Assembly (NCBI GenBank): GCA_004560375.1
Contig: SFVC01000010.1
Location: 1 to 64,000, forward strand
Source of the DNA: a bacterium
Lineage (GTDB): Bacteria > Bacillota > Clostridia > Oscillospirales > Oscillospiraceae
Length of the DNA: 64,000 nucleotides
Direction of reading: 5' to 3'
The notes under the pieces are model-generated. The model made no database searches, was not told the DNA's origin, and worked only from the letters and a program-made list of their open reading frames with translations. This document shows, piece by piece, positions 6,919 through 14,836 of this stretch. Each line of letters begins with the position of its first letter. Positions within the stretch are counted from its first letter, which is position 1. A program made the translations under genes and the position numbers.

Positions 6919-8369
6919 GGCCTGTCCCCCTCCTTCAGGGCGGGGAATTCCGCCTCGAACCGGGCGCCCTTCCCCGCCGGGTTGGGCCCCACCTTGATGT
7001 CCCCGCCGTGGAGGCGGGCGGTGTCCCGGGCGATGGACAGACCCAGGCCCGTGCCCCCGGCGGCACGGGAGCGGGCCTTGTCCACCCGGTAGAACCGGTC
7101 GAAGATCTTGGGCATATCCTCCGGGGGGATGCCCACACCGGTGTCGCACACCACCAGGGACGCCTTGCCCCCCAAGCGCCGCACCGTCACGTCCACCCGG
7201 CCCCCGGGCTGGTTGTACTTGATGGCGTTTTCCATCAGGTTGAAGGCCACCTGGTAGACGTCGTCCTCCGTGGCCAGCAGGGCGCAGGCGGGCTCGATGC
7301 GGCACTTCAGCTCCACCCCCGTGGCCTGGGCCAGGGGGGTGAGCATATGGGCTACCTTTTCCGCCACCGCCCCCAGCTCCACCGGCTCCCGCTGCCGCTC
7401 CGGGCCGCCGTCCAGCCGGGTGAGGGCCAGCAGGTGCTCGCTGATGCGGGTGAGGCGGTCGGCCTCCTCCCCGATGTCGGACACGAACTCCCGGACGGTG
7501 CCCATGTCCACGCTGTCATTCTGCAAAATGGAGTCGGTGAGCAGGCGGATGGAGGCCAGGGGGGTTTTCAGCTCGTGGGAGGCGTCGGACACGAACCGCC
7601 GCCGGGCCTCCTCCGTGGTCTGCAAGCGGTCGGTGAGCTGGTTGAACTCGTCGGCCAGCTGGGCCATCTCGTCCCGCCCCCGGGCGTCCACCCGGTGGCT
7701 GTACTCGCCCTCCCGCACCCGGCGGATGGCGGACAGCAGCCGCCCGGTGCTCCGGGTGAGGGCCTTGGACAGCAGCAGCACCAGCGCCGCCGCCGCCACG
7801 CCGATCACCAGCGAGATGTACCGCAGGTTGGACTGGATGGACAGCAACACCTGGGCCTGCTCTGCGTCGTATTCATAGAGGTACACCGCCCCCAGGGTGG
7901 CCCCGTGGTACAGCACGGGCACCGCCGCCCGGCAGCGGATGGCCCCCTCCCGGTACTCGCTGCGGGCCACGTCCTTCCCCCGCAGGGCGGCCACCACCTC
8001 CCCCATGAGGGCGTAGTGGCCCAGCCGGTTGTCCAGGGTGGAGCTGTCGTACAGGATGAGGCCGGAGGCGTCCGCCACCAGCACCCGGGTGCCCTGGGCC
8101 TTCTCCAGCACCGCCATAGTCTGCTCCACCCCCTCACGGGTGAGGGTCTCGGACACCGCCAGGGCGGAGCCGATGACCAGGGCCTGCCGCTTCAGGTTGC
8201 TCTCCTTGGAGGAGAACACCATGTTCTCCACCATCAGCAGGGGGTAGGTGTTCATCACGATCAGGATGGCCGCCACCACCAGCAGGTAGGTCAGGGCGTA
8301 TTTGACCTGGATGCTGCGAAAAAAGGGCACCCGGGGTTCCCGGCCCTGCTGCTTTGCCGCTGTTGTCAT
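6915..8369 (-). CDS. Sensor histidine kinase
   Basis: A 484-residue membrane kinase. A transmembrane helix at about 22-42, an extracytoplasmic sensor region to about 180, a second helix at about 184-204, and HAMP at about 205-255 are followed by the phospho-acceptor SHELKTP with H265. The catalytic domain shows the N box NLMENAIKYN near 385, G1 DTGVGIPPEDMPKIFDRFYR and G2 GTGLGLSIA. It is a PhoR/ResE/WalK-type kinase and should phosphorylate the regulator encoded 90 bp upstream. A 9-bp perfect hairpin (8388-8396 with 8417-8425) in the gap between the two genes may lower kinase expression or protect the mRNA. Confidence 0.95.
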   Translation of the reverse strand: MTTAAKQQGREPRVPFFRSIQVKYALTYLLVVAAILIVMNTYPLLMVENMVFSSKESNLKRQALVIGSALAVSETLTREGVEQTMAVLEKAQGTRVLVADASGLILYDSSTLDNRLGHYALMGEVVAALRGKDVARSEYREGAIRCRAAVPVLYHGATLGAVYLYEYDAEQAQVLLSIQSNLRYISLVIGVAAAALVLLLSKALTRSTGRLLSAIRRVREGEYSHRVDARGRDEMAQLADEFNQLTDRLQTTEEARRRFVSDASHELKTPLASIRLLTDSILQNDSVDMGTVREFVSDIGEEADRLTRISEHLLALTRLDGGPERQREPVELGAVAEKVAHMLTPLAQATGVELKCRIEPACALLATEDDVYQVAFNLMENAIKYNQPGGRVDVTVRRLGGKASLVVCDTGVGIPPEDMPKIFDRFYRVDKARSRAAGGTGLGLSIARDTARLHGGDIKVGPNPAGKGARFEAEFPALKEGDRP

Positions 8370-8387
8370 GGCGATCCCTCCTTTCCC

Positions 8388-8425
8388 GGCGCGGGCGGCT
8401 CCCTTTGGAAGCGCCTGCCCGCGCC
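8388..8425 (-). other. Intercistronic hairpin between regulator and kinase genes
   Basis: Perfect 9-bp arms GGCGCGGGC / GCCCGCGCC around a 20-nt loop, with no T-run after it. It may stabilise or partly attenuate the mRNA so that regulator and kinase are made in different amounts. Confidence 0.45.
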
Positions 8426-8459
8426 CTCTCTCCGCGAGGCGGCTGGACGGCTTCGCGGC

Positions 8460-9152
8460 TTACGAATTATTGGCCAGATAGTACCCCACGCCCCACTTGG
8501 TGAGGATGTGCTCTGGGTTGGCGGGGTCGGGCTCCAGCTTCTCCCGCAGGCGGCGGATGTGCACGTCCACGGTGCGGAACTCCCCGATATACTCATAGCC
8601 CCACACCAGGTTCAGCAGGTTCTCCCGGCTGTACACCCGGCCCGGGTTCTGCATCAGCAGCACCATCAAGTCGAACTCCTTGGCGGTGAGCTCCACCGGG
8701 CTGCCGTCCCGCCAGGCCGCCCGCTCCGCCAGATCCAGGGTGATGCTGCCCTGGGTGAGCCGGTCGGCCTCCCGCTGCTGCTGGGCGGAGGAGGCCGCGC
8801 GGCGCAGCAGGGCCCGGATGCGGGCCTTCAGCTCCAGGATGTTGAAGGGCTTGGTGATGTAGTCGTCCGCCCCGCACTCGAAGCCCATGATCTTGTCCGC
8901 GTCCTCCCCCTTGGCCGTCAGCATGATCACCGGCACGTTGGAGAACTCCCGGATCTTCATGCAGGCCTGGAGCCCGTCGATCTTGGGCATCATGAGATCC
9001 AGGATGATGAGGTCGAACTGGCCCGTGCGGGCCTTGTCCACCGCCTCCTCCCCGTCGGAGCCCGTCTCCACCTGATAGCCCTCGTTTTCCAGATTGAATT
9101 TGATGCCCTTTACCATGACGCGCTCGTCGTCAACCACCAGAATCCTCGGCAC
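8460..9152 (-). CDS. OmpR/PhoB-family response regulator
   Basis: A 230-residue regulator: receiver domain 1-120 with the acidic pair D8-D9, phospho-acceptor D52 in LIILDLMMPKIDG, and K in ITKPF near 102; winged-helix DNA-binding domain from about 135 ending VDVHIRRLREKL...GVGYYL. Two GTG codons compete as start: the one at 9161 touches the AGGAG site, while the one at 9152 is eight bases from AGGAGG, so 9152 is chosen. It overlaps the 3' end of the ComEA-like gene by about 23 bp. The target genes are unknown. Confidence 0.94.
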   Translation of the reverse strand: MPRILVVDDERVMVKGIKFNLENEGYQVETGSDGEEAVDKARTGQFDLIILDLMMPKIDGLQACMKIREFSNVPVIMLTAKGEDADKIMGFECGADDYITKPFNILELKARIRALLRRAASSAQQQREADRLTQGSITLDLAERAAWRDGSPVELTAKEFDLMVLLMQNPGRVYSRENLLNLVWGYEYIGEFRTVDVHIRRLREKLEPDPANPEHILTKWGVGYYLANNS

Positions 9153-9504
9153 CGCCTTCACCTCCTGTTGTAATCTGTTCCAAAATTCCGGACAGGATTC
9201 CTTCTCCGATGCCCTTCACCCGGATCAGCTCCTCCGGGTAGCGGAAGGGGCCGTGCTCCGCCCGGTAGTCCAGAATGGCCTGGGCCCGCACCGCCCCGAT
9301 GCCGGGCAGGGACATGAGCTCCTCCAGTCCCGCGGTATTCACGTCCACCGTGTCCGCCGAAACGGATTCTGCCGCCGGCGGCGTCCGGGGAACGGGATCC
9401 AGAGGCGCTGCCGTTGTGCTTCGCCCTGCGAAGCACAGGATCATGGCGGCCCCAGCCGCCATGATAACGGCTAACACCCGGCGCGCCGCGCCTGATGGTT
9501 TCAT
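9130..9504 (-). CDS. ComEA-like helix-hairpin-helix protein
   Basis: A 124-residue protein with one membrane anchor (about residues 9-27) and a tandem helix-hairpin-helix DNA-binding unit at about 54-115 (VNTAGLEELMSLPGIG then RVKGIGEGIL). This is the ComEA architecture: ComEA binds incoming DNA at the membrane during natural transformation. Here there is no comEB or comEC beside it; the gene instead heads a two-component operon, so competence is not established. The ATG at 9504 is preceded by GGAGGGAACGCGG. A shorter linker than in typical ComEA is seen between anchor and HhH region. Confidence 0.85.
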   Translation of the reverse strand: MKPSGAARRVLAVIMAAGAAMILCFAGRSTTAAPLDPVPRTPPAAESVSADTVDVNTAGLEELMSLPGIGAVRAQAILDYRAEHGPFRYPEELIRVKGIGEGILSGILEQITTGGEGGAEDSGG

Positions 9505-9541
9505 CCGCGTTCCCTCCCCCACAGAAACCTGTATCCCCCAG

Positions 9542-9570
9542 TTGCGCCGGGGCACACTTTCTGATATAAT
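9542..9570 (+). promoter_or_regulatory. Promoter of the dacF-type gene
   Basis: TTGCGC (9542-9547), 17 bp, TATAAT (9565-9570). The leader to the start codon would be about 120 nt. A minus-strand promoter for the ComEA-like gene must lie in the same gap but is not clear. Confidence 0.65.
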
Positions 9571-9696
9571 GGCGTTAATACGGCCCACGGACAGGCCGCG
9601 GAGCCGCACACCACGTTATTATAGCATAGCTGCGAGCCGTTTTTACGCCTTGCGCGGCGATTGCTGTTATTATATCACAGATGACGGGAGATTCCT

Positions 9697-11073
9697 ATGA
9701 AAAAATATCGTTTTCTTTCTCTGCTGCTGGCAGGGCTGATGGCCCTGGCCCTCACCGTTCCCGCCGCCGCCCTGGAGGATCCCCAGCCCCACGCCCGGGC
9801 GGTGGTCATTGTGGACGGCGACACCGGCGAGGTGCTGTACGATTTCAACGCCCGCCAGCGGATGTACCCCGCCTCCATCACCAAGATCATGACCTCTTTG
9901 GTGGTGCTGGAGGCGGTGGACAGGGGGGAGCTCTCCCTGGACACCCCCGTCACCGCCTCCGCCCAGGCGGTGAACCTGCCCCTGGGCAGCTCCACCGCCG
10001 ACATCAAGGCGGGGGAGACCCTCACCATCCAGCAGCTGCTGTACTGCGACCTGCTGCCCTCGGGCAACGACGCCTGCAACATCCTGGCGGAGGCCCTGGG
10101 AGGCGTCACGGACTTCGCCGCCCGGATGAACGCCAAGGCCCAGGAGCTGGGCATGAAGGACAGCCACTTCACCAACCCCCACGGCCTCCACGACCCGGAG
10201 CACTACACCACCGCCTATGACATCTACCTCATGTCCCGGGCCGCCATGGACAACGAGACCTTCCGCACCATTGTGCGCTCCCCGTCCTACACCATCCCCG
10301 CCACCAATATGCAGCCCGAGCGCACCATCTACACCACCAACGGCCTGCTGGGAAGCTGGTATTTCACGGGCTACCTCTATTCCAAAGCCATCGGCATCAA
10401 GACGGGCAACACCGAGGAGGCGGGCCGCTGTCTGGCCTCCGCCGCCGTGGACGAGCTGGGCCGCACCTTCTACTGCGTGGTGCTGGGCTCGGAGGTGGTC
10501 ACCGACGAGAACGGGAACCGGGACTACAAGCACCTGTCCGAATCCAAGCGGCTGCTGGAGTGGGCCTTCCAGAACTTCCACCGGATCACCCTGCTGAACC
10601 AGGACACGGAGGACGTGCTCCGGGAGGTGGCCGTCTCCCTGTCCGACGAGGGGGACTACGTGCTGGCCCAGCCGGTGGGGGAGATCTCCGCCACCATGCC
10701 GTCGGACTACGACCCCAAACAGGCGGAGCTGATCTTCGACCTGCCCACCGAGCCCATCGAGGCCCCCATCACCGCCGGGGACAAACTGGGCACCGTCACC
10801 CTGAAGTACGACGGGGTGGAGTACGGCACCCTGGACATGGTGGCGGCGGACAGCGTGGCCCGGTCGGACTTCCTGTATACCGTCCAGCAGATTGAGATCT
10901 ACTGGGGCAAGTGGTGGGTGAAGGCGGCGGTGATCGGTGGCGTGATCCTGATCCTGCTGCTGATCCTTTACATAGCCGTCCTGCGGCCCAAGCGCCGCCG
11001 GGCCAAGCGGTACAGCTACTCCGGCGGCGGGCGGCGGGGGAGCGGGCGCTCCAACTACCGGGGCCGCCGGTGA
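9697..11073 (+). CDS. D-alanyl-D-alanine carboxypeptidase (DacF/PBP5 type)
   Basis: A 458-residue penicillin-binding protein that trims the terminal D-Ala from peptidoglycan stem peptides. Signal peptide 1-25 (cleavage near AAA-LE), active-site SITK with S60 and K63, SGN at 122-124 and KTG at 234-236 complete the catalytic set. A C-terminal beta domain follows to about 400. Instead of the amphipathic anchor of PBP5 there is a true transmembrane helix (about 410-430) and then an Arg/Lys-rich cytoplasmic tail of about 30 residues with SGGGRRGSGRS, an unusual ending. It is monocistronic and divergent from the ComEA-like operon. Confidence 0.95.
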   Translation: MKKYRFLSLLLAGLMALALTVPAAALEDPQPHARAVVIVDGDTGEVLYDFNARQRMYPASITKIMTSLVVLEAVDRGELSLDTPVTASAQAVNLPLGSSTADIKAGETLTIQQLLYCDLLPSGNDACNILAEALGGVTDFAARMNAKAQELGMKDSHFTNPHGLHDPEHYTTAYDIYLMSRAAMDNETFRTIVRSPSYTIPATNMQPERTIYTTNGLLGSWYFTGYLYSKAIGIKTGNTEEAGRCLASAAVDELGRTFYCVVLGSEVVTDENGNRDYKHLSESKRLLEWAFQNFHRITLLNQDTEDVLREVAVSLSDEGDYVLAQPVGEISATMPSDYDPKQAELIFDLPTEPIEAPITAGDKLGTVTLKYDGVEYGTLDMVAADSVARSDFLYTVQQIEIYWGKWWVKAAVIGGVILILLLILYIAVLRPKRRRAKRYSYSGGGRRGSGRSNYRGRR

Positions 11074-11267
11074 GGGGGAGTTTGGCAGGTTTTGCCGGAA
11101 TTGCCGCCAAGAGATCGAAGGGGGGCGGCCCGCCCGGGGGAATTCACAAATCCTTCACAGAAGGTTCTCAAATTGTCCAACATTCCCCCCTTGCGGTCTG
11201 GTATTATCATCATGTCAGGAAGAAAGCCAGACAATCTCTATCCTCCCTCTCTCTTTTCTCAAAAAAT

Positions 11268-11300
11268 GAAAGCCCTCCGGCGTGAGCCGGGGGGCCTTTC
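11268..11300. terminator. Bidirectional terminator
   Basis: GAAAGCCCTCCGGC and GCCGGGGGGCCTTTC form a hairpin with a 4-nt loop. On the minus strand it is followed by ATTTTTT, on the plus strand by ATTTTC. It separates the convergent dacF-type and ECF S-component genes. The stretch 11074-11260 before it holds no gene I can support. Confidence 0.85.
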
Positions 11301-11325
11301 ATTTTCGTGGGGGGACGGCCTCCCC

Positions 11326-11922
11326 TCAGACGGGCTTTGAGGGGAGGGGCAGCTTTTCCTCCAGGTGGGCCGCCTTCAGCGCCTTGTGGAGGGCCACGCC
11401 CAGGATGGGGGCGAAGATCACCGCCACGATGCCGTTAAAGACCGAGTTGGGGATCCGCCCCAGCACGGCCAGCCACGCCGCATCGGCGGTGAGACCCTTG
11501 ATGAGCAGGCCGTTGTAGAAAAAGCTCTTGGACAGATAGAGGACGATGTAGCTCACCGCCGCCGCCCCGCTGGCAACGGCCTCGTTCACATAGTTGCTCC
11601 TGCCCTTGAATAACTTGAAGAACACCGCCCCGGCCACCAGGCCGTATACCCCCTTGGTGACAAAGGTGATGGGGGCCTCGGTGATGCGGATGGGGTCGAA
11701 CAGGTCGAAGATGGCGGAGCCCAGCCCCGAGGCCAGCGCCCCCCACCAGGGCCCCAGCAGCAGCCCCGACAGGGCGCACATCACGTTGCCCAGGTGGAAG
11801 CGGTCGCTGCCCAGGATCGAGGGGATTTGAATTTCCGCCTTGGAGCCTACCGCCACCAGCGCCGCCATCATGGCTGTGAGGCAGAGCATCAGCACGGCCT
11901 GTTTGCTTTTGGATTGGTTCAT
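11326..11922 (-). CDS. ECF transporter S component, substrate uncertain
   Basis: A 198-residue membrane protein with about six hydrophobic segments. The central SGLLLGPWWGALASGLGSAIFDL stretch, given here only in outline, with the following EAPITFVTKG...GLVAGA is the S-component pattern of energy-coupling-factor vitamin importers; the T subunit and ATPases are not in the window. The ATG at 11922 follows AAGGAG. It is transcribed divergently from a MocR-type regulator. Regulators of that class often control vitamin B6 genes, so pyridoxine or a related vitamin is a possible substrate, but the sequence alone does not decide this. Confidence 0.85.
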   Translation of the reverse strand: MNQSKSKQAVLMLCLTAMMAALVAVGSKAEIQIPSILGSDRFHLGNVMCALSGLLLGPWWGALASGLGSAIFDLFDPIRITEAPITFVTKGVYGLVAGAVFFKLFKGRSNYVNEAVASGAAAVSYIVLYLSKSFFYNGLLIKGLTADAAWLAVLGRIPNSVFNGIVAVIFAPILGVALHKALKAAHLEEKLPLPSKPV

Positions 11923-11945
11923 CTTACCCAGCTCCTTCCGGGGCC

Positions 11946-11975
11946 TTGACGGGCCCCTGGTTCTGGTGCTATTAT
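11946..11975 (+). promoter_or_regulatory. Promoter and repeat-rich operator before the MocR gene
   Basis: TTGACG (11946-11951), 18 bp, TATTAT (11970-11975). Just downstream are three copies of the same half-site, ACTGG at 11983-11987 and CCAGT at 11996-12000 and 12002-12006, within the longer pair AAAACTGG / CCAGTTTT (11980-11987, 12002-12009). They lie between the divergent genes and are likely MocR binding sites. Confidence 0.55.
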
Positions 11976-12071
11976 AGGCAAAACTGGCATTGCTTCCAGT
12001 CCCAGTTTTCAACTTTTTTATGGGGTCAGATTTTGACGTCTGACCCTCCCGACCCGTTTGGAGGTGTCCCC

Positions 12072-13451
12072 GTGGCCCAATCTTTCCCCCTCCCGGTGTT
12101 CCACAGCGGCGCGCCGCTGTACGATCAGCTCTACCGCCACATCGCCGGGGCCATCCAGTCCGGCGCCCTGTCCCCGGGGGCGAAGCTGCCCTCCAAGCGG
12201 CGGATGTGCGCCCTGGCGGGGGTGAGCATGAGCACGGTGGAGACGGCCTACTCCCTGCTGGCGGCGGAGGGCTACGTGCTGGCAAAGCCCCGCAGCGGCT
12301 ATGTGTGCGCCGACCTGCTGCCCCCCGCCCCCGGCCTGGCCGTCCCGCCGGTGAGGGCCGCCGGCCCGGCCCCCTCCCGGTGGGCCTACGACTGCTCCAC
12401 CTCGGCGGTGGACGTATCCGCCTTCCCCTTCTCCTCCTGGGCGCGGATCACCAAGGAGGCGGTGTACGAGAACCCCGGCCTGCTCCAGCGGGGCCACCCC
12501 CAGGGGGACGAGCCCCTCCGGGAGGCCCTGGCCTCCCTGCTGGCCCAGTACCGGGGGGTGCGGTGCGACCCGGAGCAGATCGTGGTGGGGGCGGGGGCGG
12601 ACTACCTGCTGTCCCTGCTGCTCCAGCTCCTGCCCGAGCAGCGGGCGGTGGCGCTGGAGGATCCGGGCTATCCCGCCGCCTATGCCGCCGCCACCCTCCA
12701 CGGGCGGCAGGCCGTCCCCATCCCCGTGGACGGGGAGGGGATGTGCCCCGAGGCCCTGGCGGACAGCGGCGCGCTGATGGCCTACGTCACCCCCTCCCAC
12801 CAGTTCCCCCTGGGGGTCACCATGCCCGTGGGGCGGCGCAGCCGGCTGCTCCACTGGGCGGCATCCGCCCCGGATCGGTGGATCATCGAGGACGACTACG
12901 ACAGCGAGTTCCGCTGGTCGTCCCGGCCCATCCCGGCCATGCAGGGGCTGGATCGAGCGGGGCGGGTGGTGTATCTGGGCACCTTCTCCCGCTCCATCGC
13001 CCCGGCCATCCGGGCGGCCTACCTGATCCTGCCCCGCCCCCTGCTGGAGCGGTACCGGAGCACCTTCTCCCACGGGGCGTGCACCGTCTCCCGGTTCGAG
13101 CAGGAGAGCCTGCGCCGCTTCCTCGTCCAGGGGCTGTACGGGCGGCACCTGCGGCGGACGGGGAACCTGTACCGGAAAAAGTGCGCCCTGTTCACCGGGG
13201 CGCTGTCCGACATCCCCGGCGCGTCCATCTCCGGGGCGGAGGGGGGGCTGCATTTCCTGCTCACCCTGCCCCGGTTCAGCGAGGAGGAACTGGTGGCCCG
13301 GGCGGCGGAGAAGTCCGTCCGCATCCACCCGCTGAGCCGGTACTGCCACGCCGCCCCCCCGCGGCCCTCCACCGTGGTGCTGGGCTTCGCGGGGCTGGGC
13401 ATGGAGGAGATCGGCAGGGCGGCGGAACTGCTGCGGGAGGCGTGGGCATAA
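12072..13451 (+). CDS. MocR-type regulator (GntR HTH + aminotransferase-like domain), PLP lysine replaced
   Basis: A 459-residue regulator: GntR winged helix at 1-80 (KLPSKRRMCALAGVSMSTV) fused to a class-I aminotransferase fold at about 105-459. The GTG start at 12072 is taken because GGAGG lies 7 bp before it; longer frames begin inside the promoter. The aminotransferase domain keeps DDYDSEF (274-280), which contacts the pyridine ring, but the Schiff-base lysine expected in GTFSK is arginine here (GTFSRS, R307, codon CGC). It may bind PLP without a covalent link, or another ligand. Divergent from the ECF S-component gene, its probable target. Confidence 0.92.
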   Translation: MAQSFPLPVFHSGAPLYDQLYRHIAGAIQSGALSPGAKLPSKRRMCALAGVSMSTVETAYSLLAAEGYVLAKPRSGYVCADLLPPAPGLAVPPVRAAGPAPSRWAYDCSTSAVDVSAFPFSSWARITKEAVYENPGLLQRGHPQGDEPLREALASLLAQYRGVRCDPEQIVVGAGADYLLSLLLQLLPEQRAVALEDPGYPAAYAAATLHGRQAVPIPVDGEGMCPEALADSGALMAYVTPSHQFPLGVTMPVGRRSRLLHWAASAPDRWIIEDDYDSEFRWSSRPIPAMQGLDRAGRVVYLGTFSRSIAPAIRAAYLILPRPLLERYRSTFSHGACTVSRFEQESLRRFLVQGLYGRHLRRTGNLYRKKCALFTGALSDIPGASISGAEGGLHFLLTLPRFSEEELVARAAEKSVRIHPLSRYCHAAPPRPSTVVLGFAGLGMEEIGRAAELLREAWA

Positions 13452-13469
13452 AAATTTTTGAAAACCCCC

Positions 13470-13500
13470 TTGACTCTCCCGTTACGTCATGGGGTAGAGT
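13470..13500 (+). promoter_or_regulatory. MerR-type 19-bp-spacer promoter of the TipAS regulator
   Basis: TTGACT (13470-13475), 19 bp, TAGAGT (13495-13500). The spacer carries an imperfect dyad (ACTCTCCC...GGGGTAGAGT), like the sites of multidrug-sensing MerR proteins. Predicts autoactivation by the gene that starts 20 bp later. Confidence 0.8.
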
Positions 13501-13520
13501 GTCCCCTGGAGGTGAGAAGG

Positions 13521-14255
13521 GTGCGGTATTCCGTGAGCCAGGCGGCGCGGCTGGCGGGCGTCAGCGTCCGGACGCTGCGCTGGTACGACGAGATCGGGCT
13601 GCTGAAGCCCACCGAGGTGACCCCCGCCGGATACCGGTTTTACGGCGGGGAGGCCATGGCCCAGTTACAGCAGATCCTGTTTTACCGGGAGCTGGGCGTG
13701 CCCCTGGAGCAGATCGGGCGCATCCTGACCGCCCCGGACAACGACCGGGCCGAGGCGCTGCGAAAGCACCGGAACCTGCTGCTGCTGAAGCGGCGGCGGC
13801 TGGACGATATGCTTCGGCTGGTGGACGAGACGATTGGAGGGACTATCATGTACGACGAGAGACCCAAGCCCACCCGGGTGGACTGGGAGAAGGTGCGGGA
13901 TCAGTACGCCCGGGAGGCGGCGGATCGCTGGGGGAACACCGAGGCGTTCCTGGAGAGCCGGGAGAAGCACAAGGACTATACGCCCCAGCAGGAGGACGCC
14001 ATCCGGGCGGAGATGGAGGAGATTTTCACCGCCTTCGGCCAATGCGCCGATCCCACAGGGGAGGAGGCCCGGGCGCTGGTGCGCCGCTGGCAGGAGCACA
14101 TCACCAAGTACCACTACAACTGCACTGACAGCATCCTGGCCTGCCTGGGGGAGATGTATGCCAACGACCCCCGGTTCCGGGAGAACCTGGATAAGTACGG
14201 CCCCGGCACGGCGGAGAAGATGAGCGCAGCCATAGCCGCGTACTGCAAGAAGTGA
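13521..14255 (+). CDS. TipAS-type MerR family regulator
   Basis: A 244-residue regulator with a MerR winged helix at 1-70 (RYSVSQAARLAGVSVRTLRW), the coiled-coil dimer helix to about 108, and a C-terminal TipAS domain from about 115 (WGNTEAFLESREKHKDYT ... KYGPGTAEKMSAAI). TipAS is the all-helical drug-binding domain first known from Streptomyces TipAL, where it traps thiopeptides; in Firmicutes, Mta and SkgA-type proteins share it. The GTG at 13521 has GGAGG eight bases upstream. No efflux gene is adjacent, so its targets beyond itself are elsewhere or absent. Confidence 0.93.
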   Translation: MRYSVSQAARLAGVSVRTLRWYDEIGLLKPTEVTPAGYRFYGGEAMAQLQQILFYRELGVPLEQIGRILTAPDNDRAEALRKHRNLLLLKRRRLDDMLRLVDETIGGTIMYDERPKPTRVDWEKVRDQYAREAADRWGNTEAFLESREKHKDYTPQQEDAIRAEMEEIFTAFGQCADPTGEEARALVRRWQEHITKYHYNCTDSILACLGEMYANDPRFRENLDKYGPGTAEKMSAAIAAYCKK

Positions 14256-14264
14256 GAAACGCGA

Positions 14265-14298
14265 AAATCCCCCGGACGCTCCACCGTCCGGGGGATTT
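14265..14298. terminator. Bidirectional terminator, tipA-like / queT
   Basis: Perfect 13-bp arms AAATCCCCCGGAC (14265-14277) and its complement (14286-14298), 8-nt loop, A-run before and T's in the arm. Confidence 0.85.
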
Positions 14299-14305
14299 GG
14301 CATAT

Positions 14306-14836
14306 TCAAGCCGCGGGGGTCTGGGCCTGGGGGCGCAGGGCGGGTTTCAGCACGGGGATCCGGGGCAGCAGCTTCAGCAGCGGCGTGCCCAGGGCGTAGC
14401 ACACCAGCGCCTCGGCAGGAATAAAGGTGAGGGCGTTCCAGCCGCAGGCCGTCCAGAACGCCCCGTTCAGCGCGCCCACCTCCGTCCAGGCCCACATGGG
14501 GGACAGGATCAGGGCGTTGATCAGGATGGGGGGCAGGGCCGCCAGATACCACCTGGGCATTTTCATGGTCAGCCACGCGGCGATGGCGGTGGCCAGGGTG
14601 CCGAACAGCCAGTCCAGCGGGCCGAAGGGGGACAGCAGGTTGGTGAGGAAGCACCCCACCACCAGCCCCGGCGCGGCGGCGGGGAACAGGAAGGGCAGCA
14701 CGGTGAGGGCCTCGGCAAACCGGCACTGGAACACCAGAAAGTTCAGGCCGAAGATGTTGGCGAAATAGCCCATCACGGTGTAGAGCGCCGCCACCATGGC
14801 GGCAATGGTCAGATCACGGACGGAAAACCTGTGCAT
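14306..14836 (-). CDS. queT: QueT-type ECF transporter S component (preQ1/queuosine precursor)
   Basis: A 176-residue membrane protein with about five or six hydrophobic segments. Family markers are FRFAEAL-like RFAEALTVLPF near residues 40-50, PAAAPGLVVGCFLTNLLS, GPLDWLFGTLATAIAAWLT and the PPILINALI segment near 105; together they fit QueT, which imports preQ1 for making queuosine in tRNA. The ATG at 14836 lies eight bases from GGAGG; a TTG one codon earlier is too close. A 130-nt leader with strong hairpins precedes it, where other bacteria often have a preQ1 riboswitch, though I do not see its consensus. Confidence 0.85.
   Translation of the reverse strand: MHRFSVRDLTIAAMVAALYTVMGYFANIFGLNFLVFQCRFAEALTVLPFLFPAAAPGLVVGCFLTNLLSPFGPLDWLFGTLATAIAAWLTMKMPRWYLAALPPILINALILSPMWAWTEVGALNGAFWTACGWNALTFIPAEALVCYALGTPLLKLLPRIPVLKPALRPQAQTPAA

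Noticed and set aside
11213..11340. Short plus-strand frame beginning MSGRKPDN
   Set aside because: It has no good ribosome site, crosses the terminator hairpin and runs into the opposite gene.
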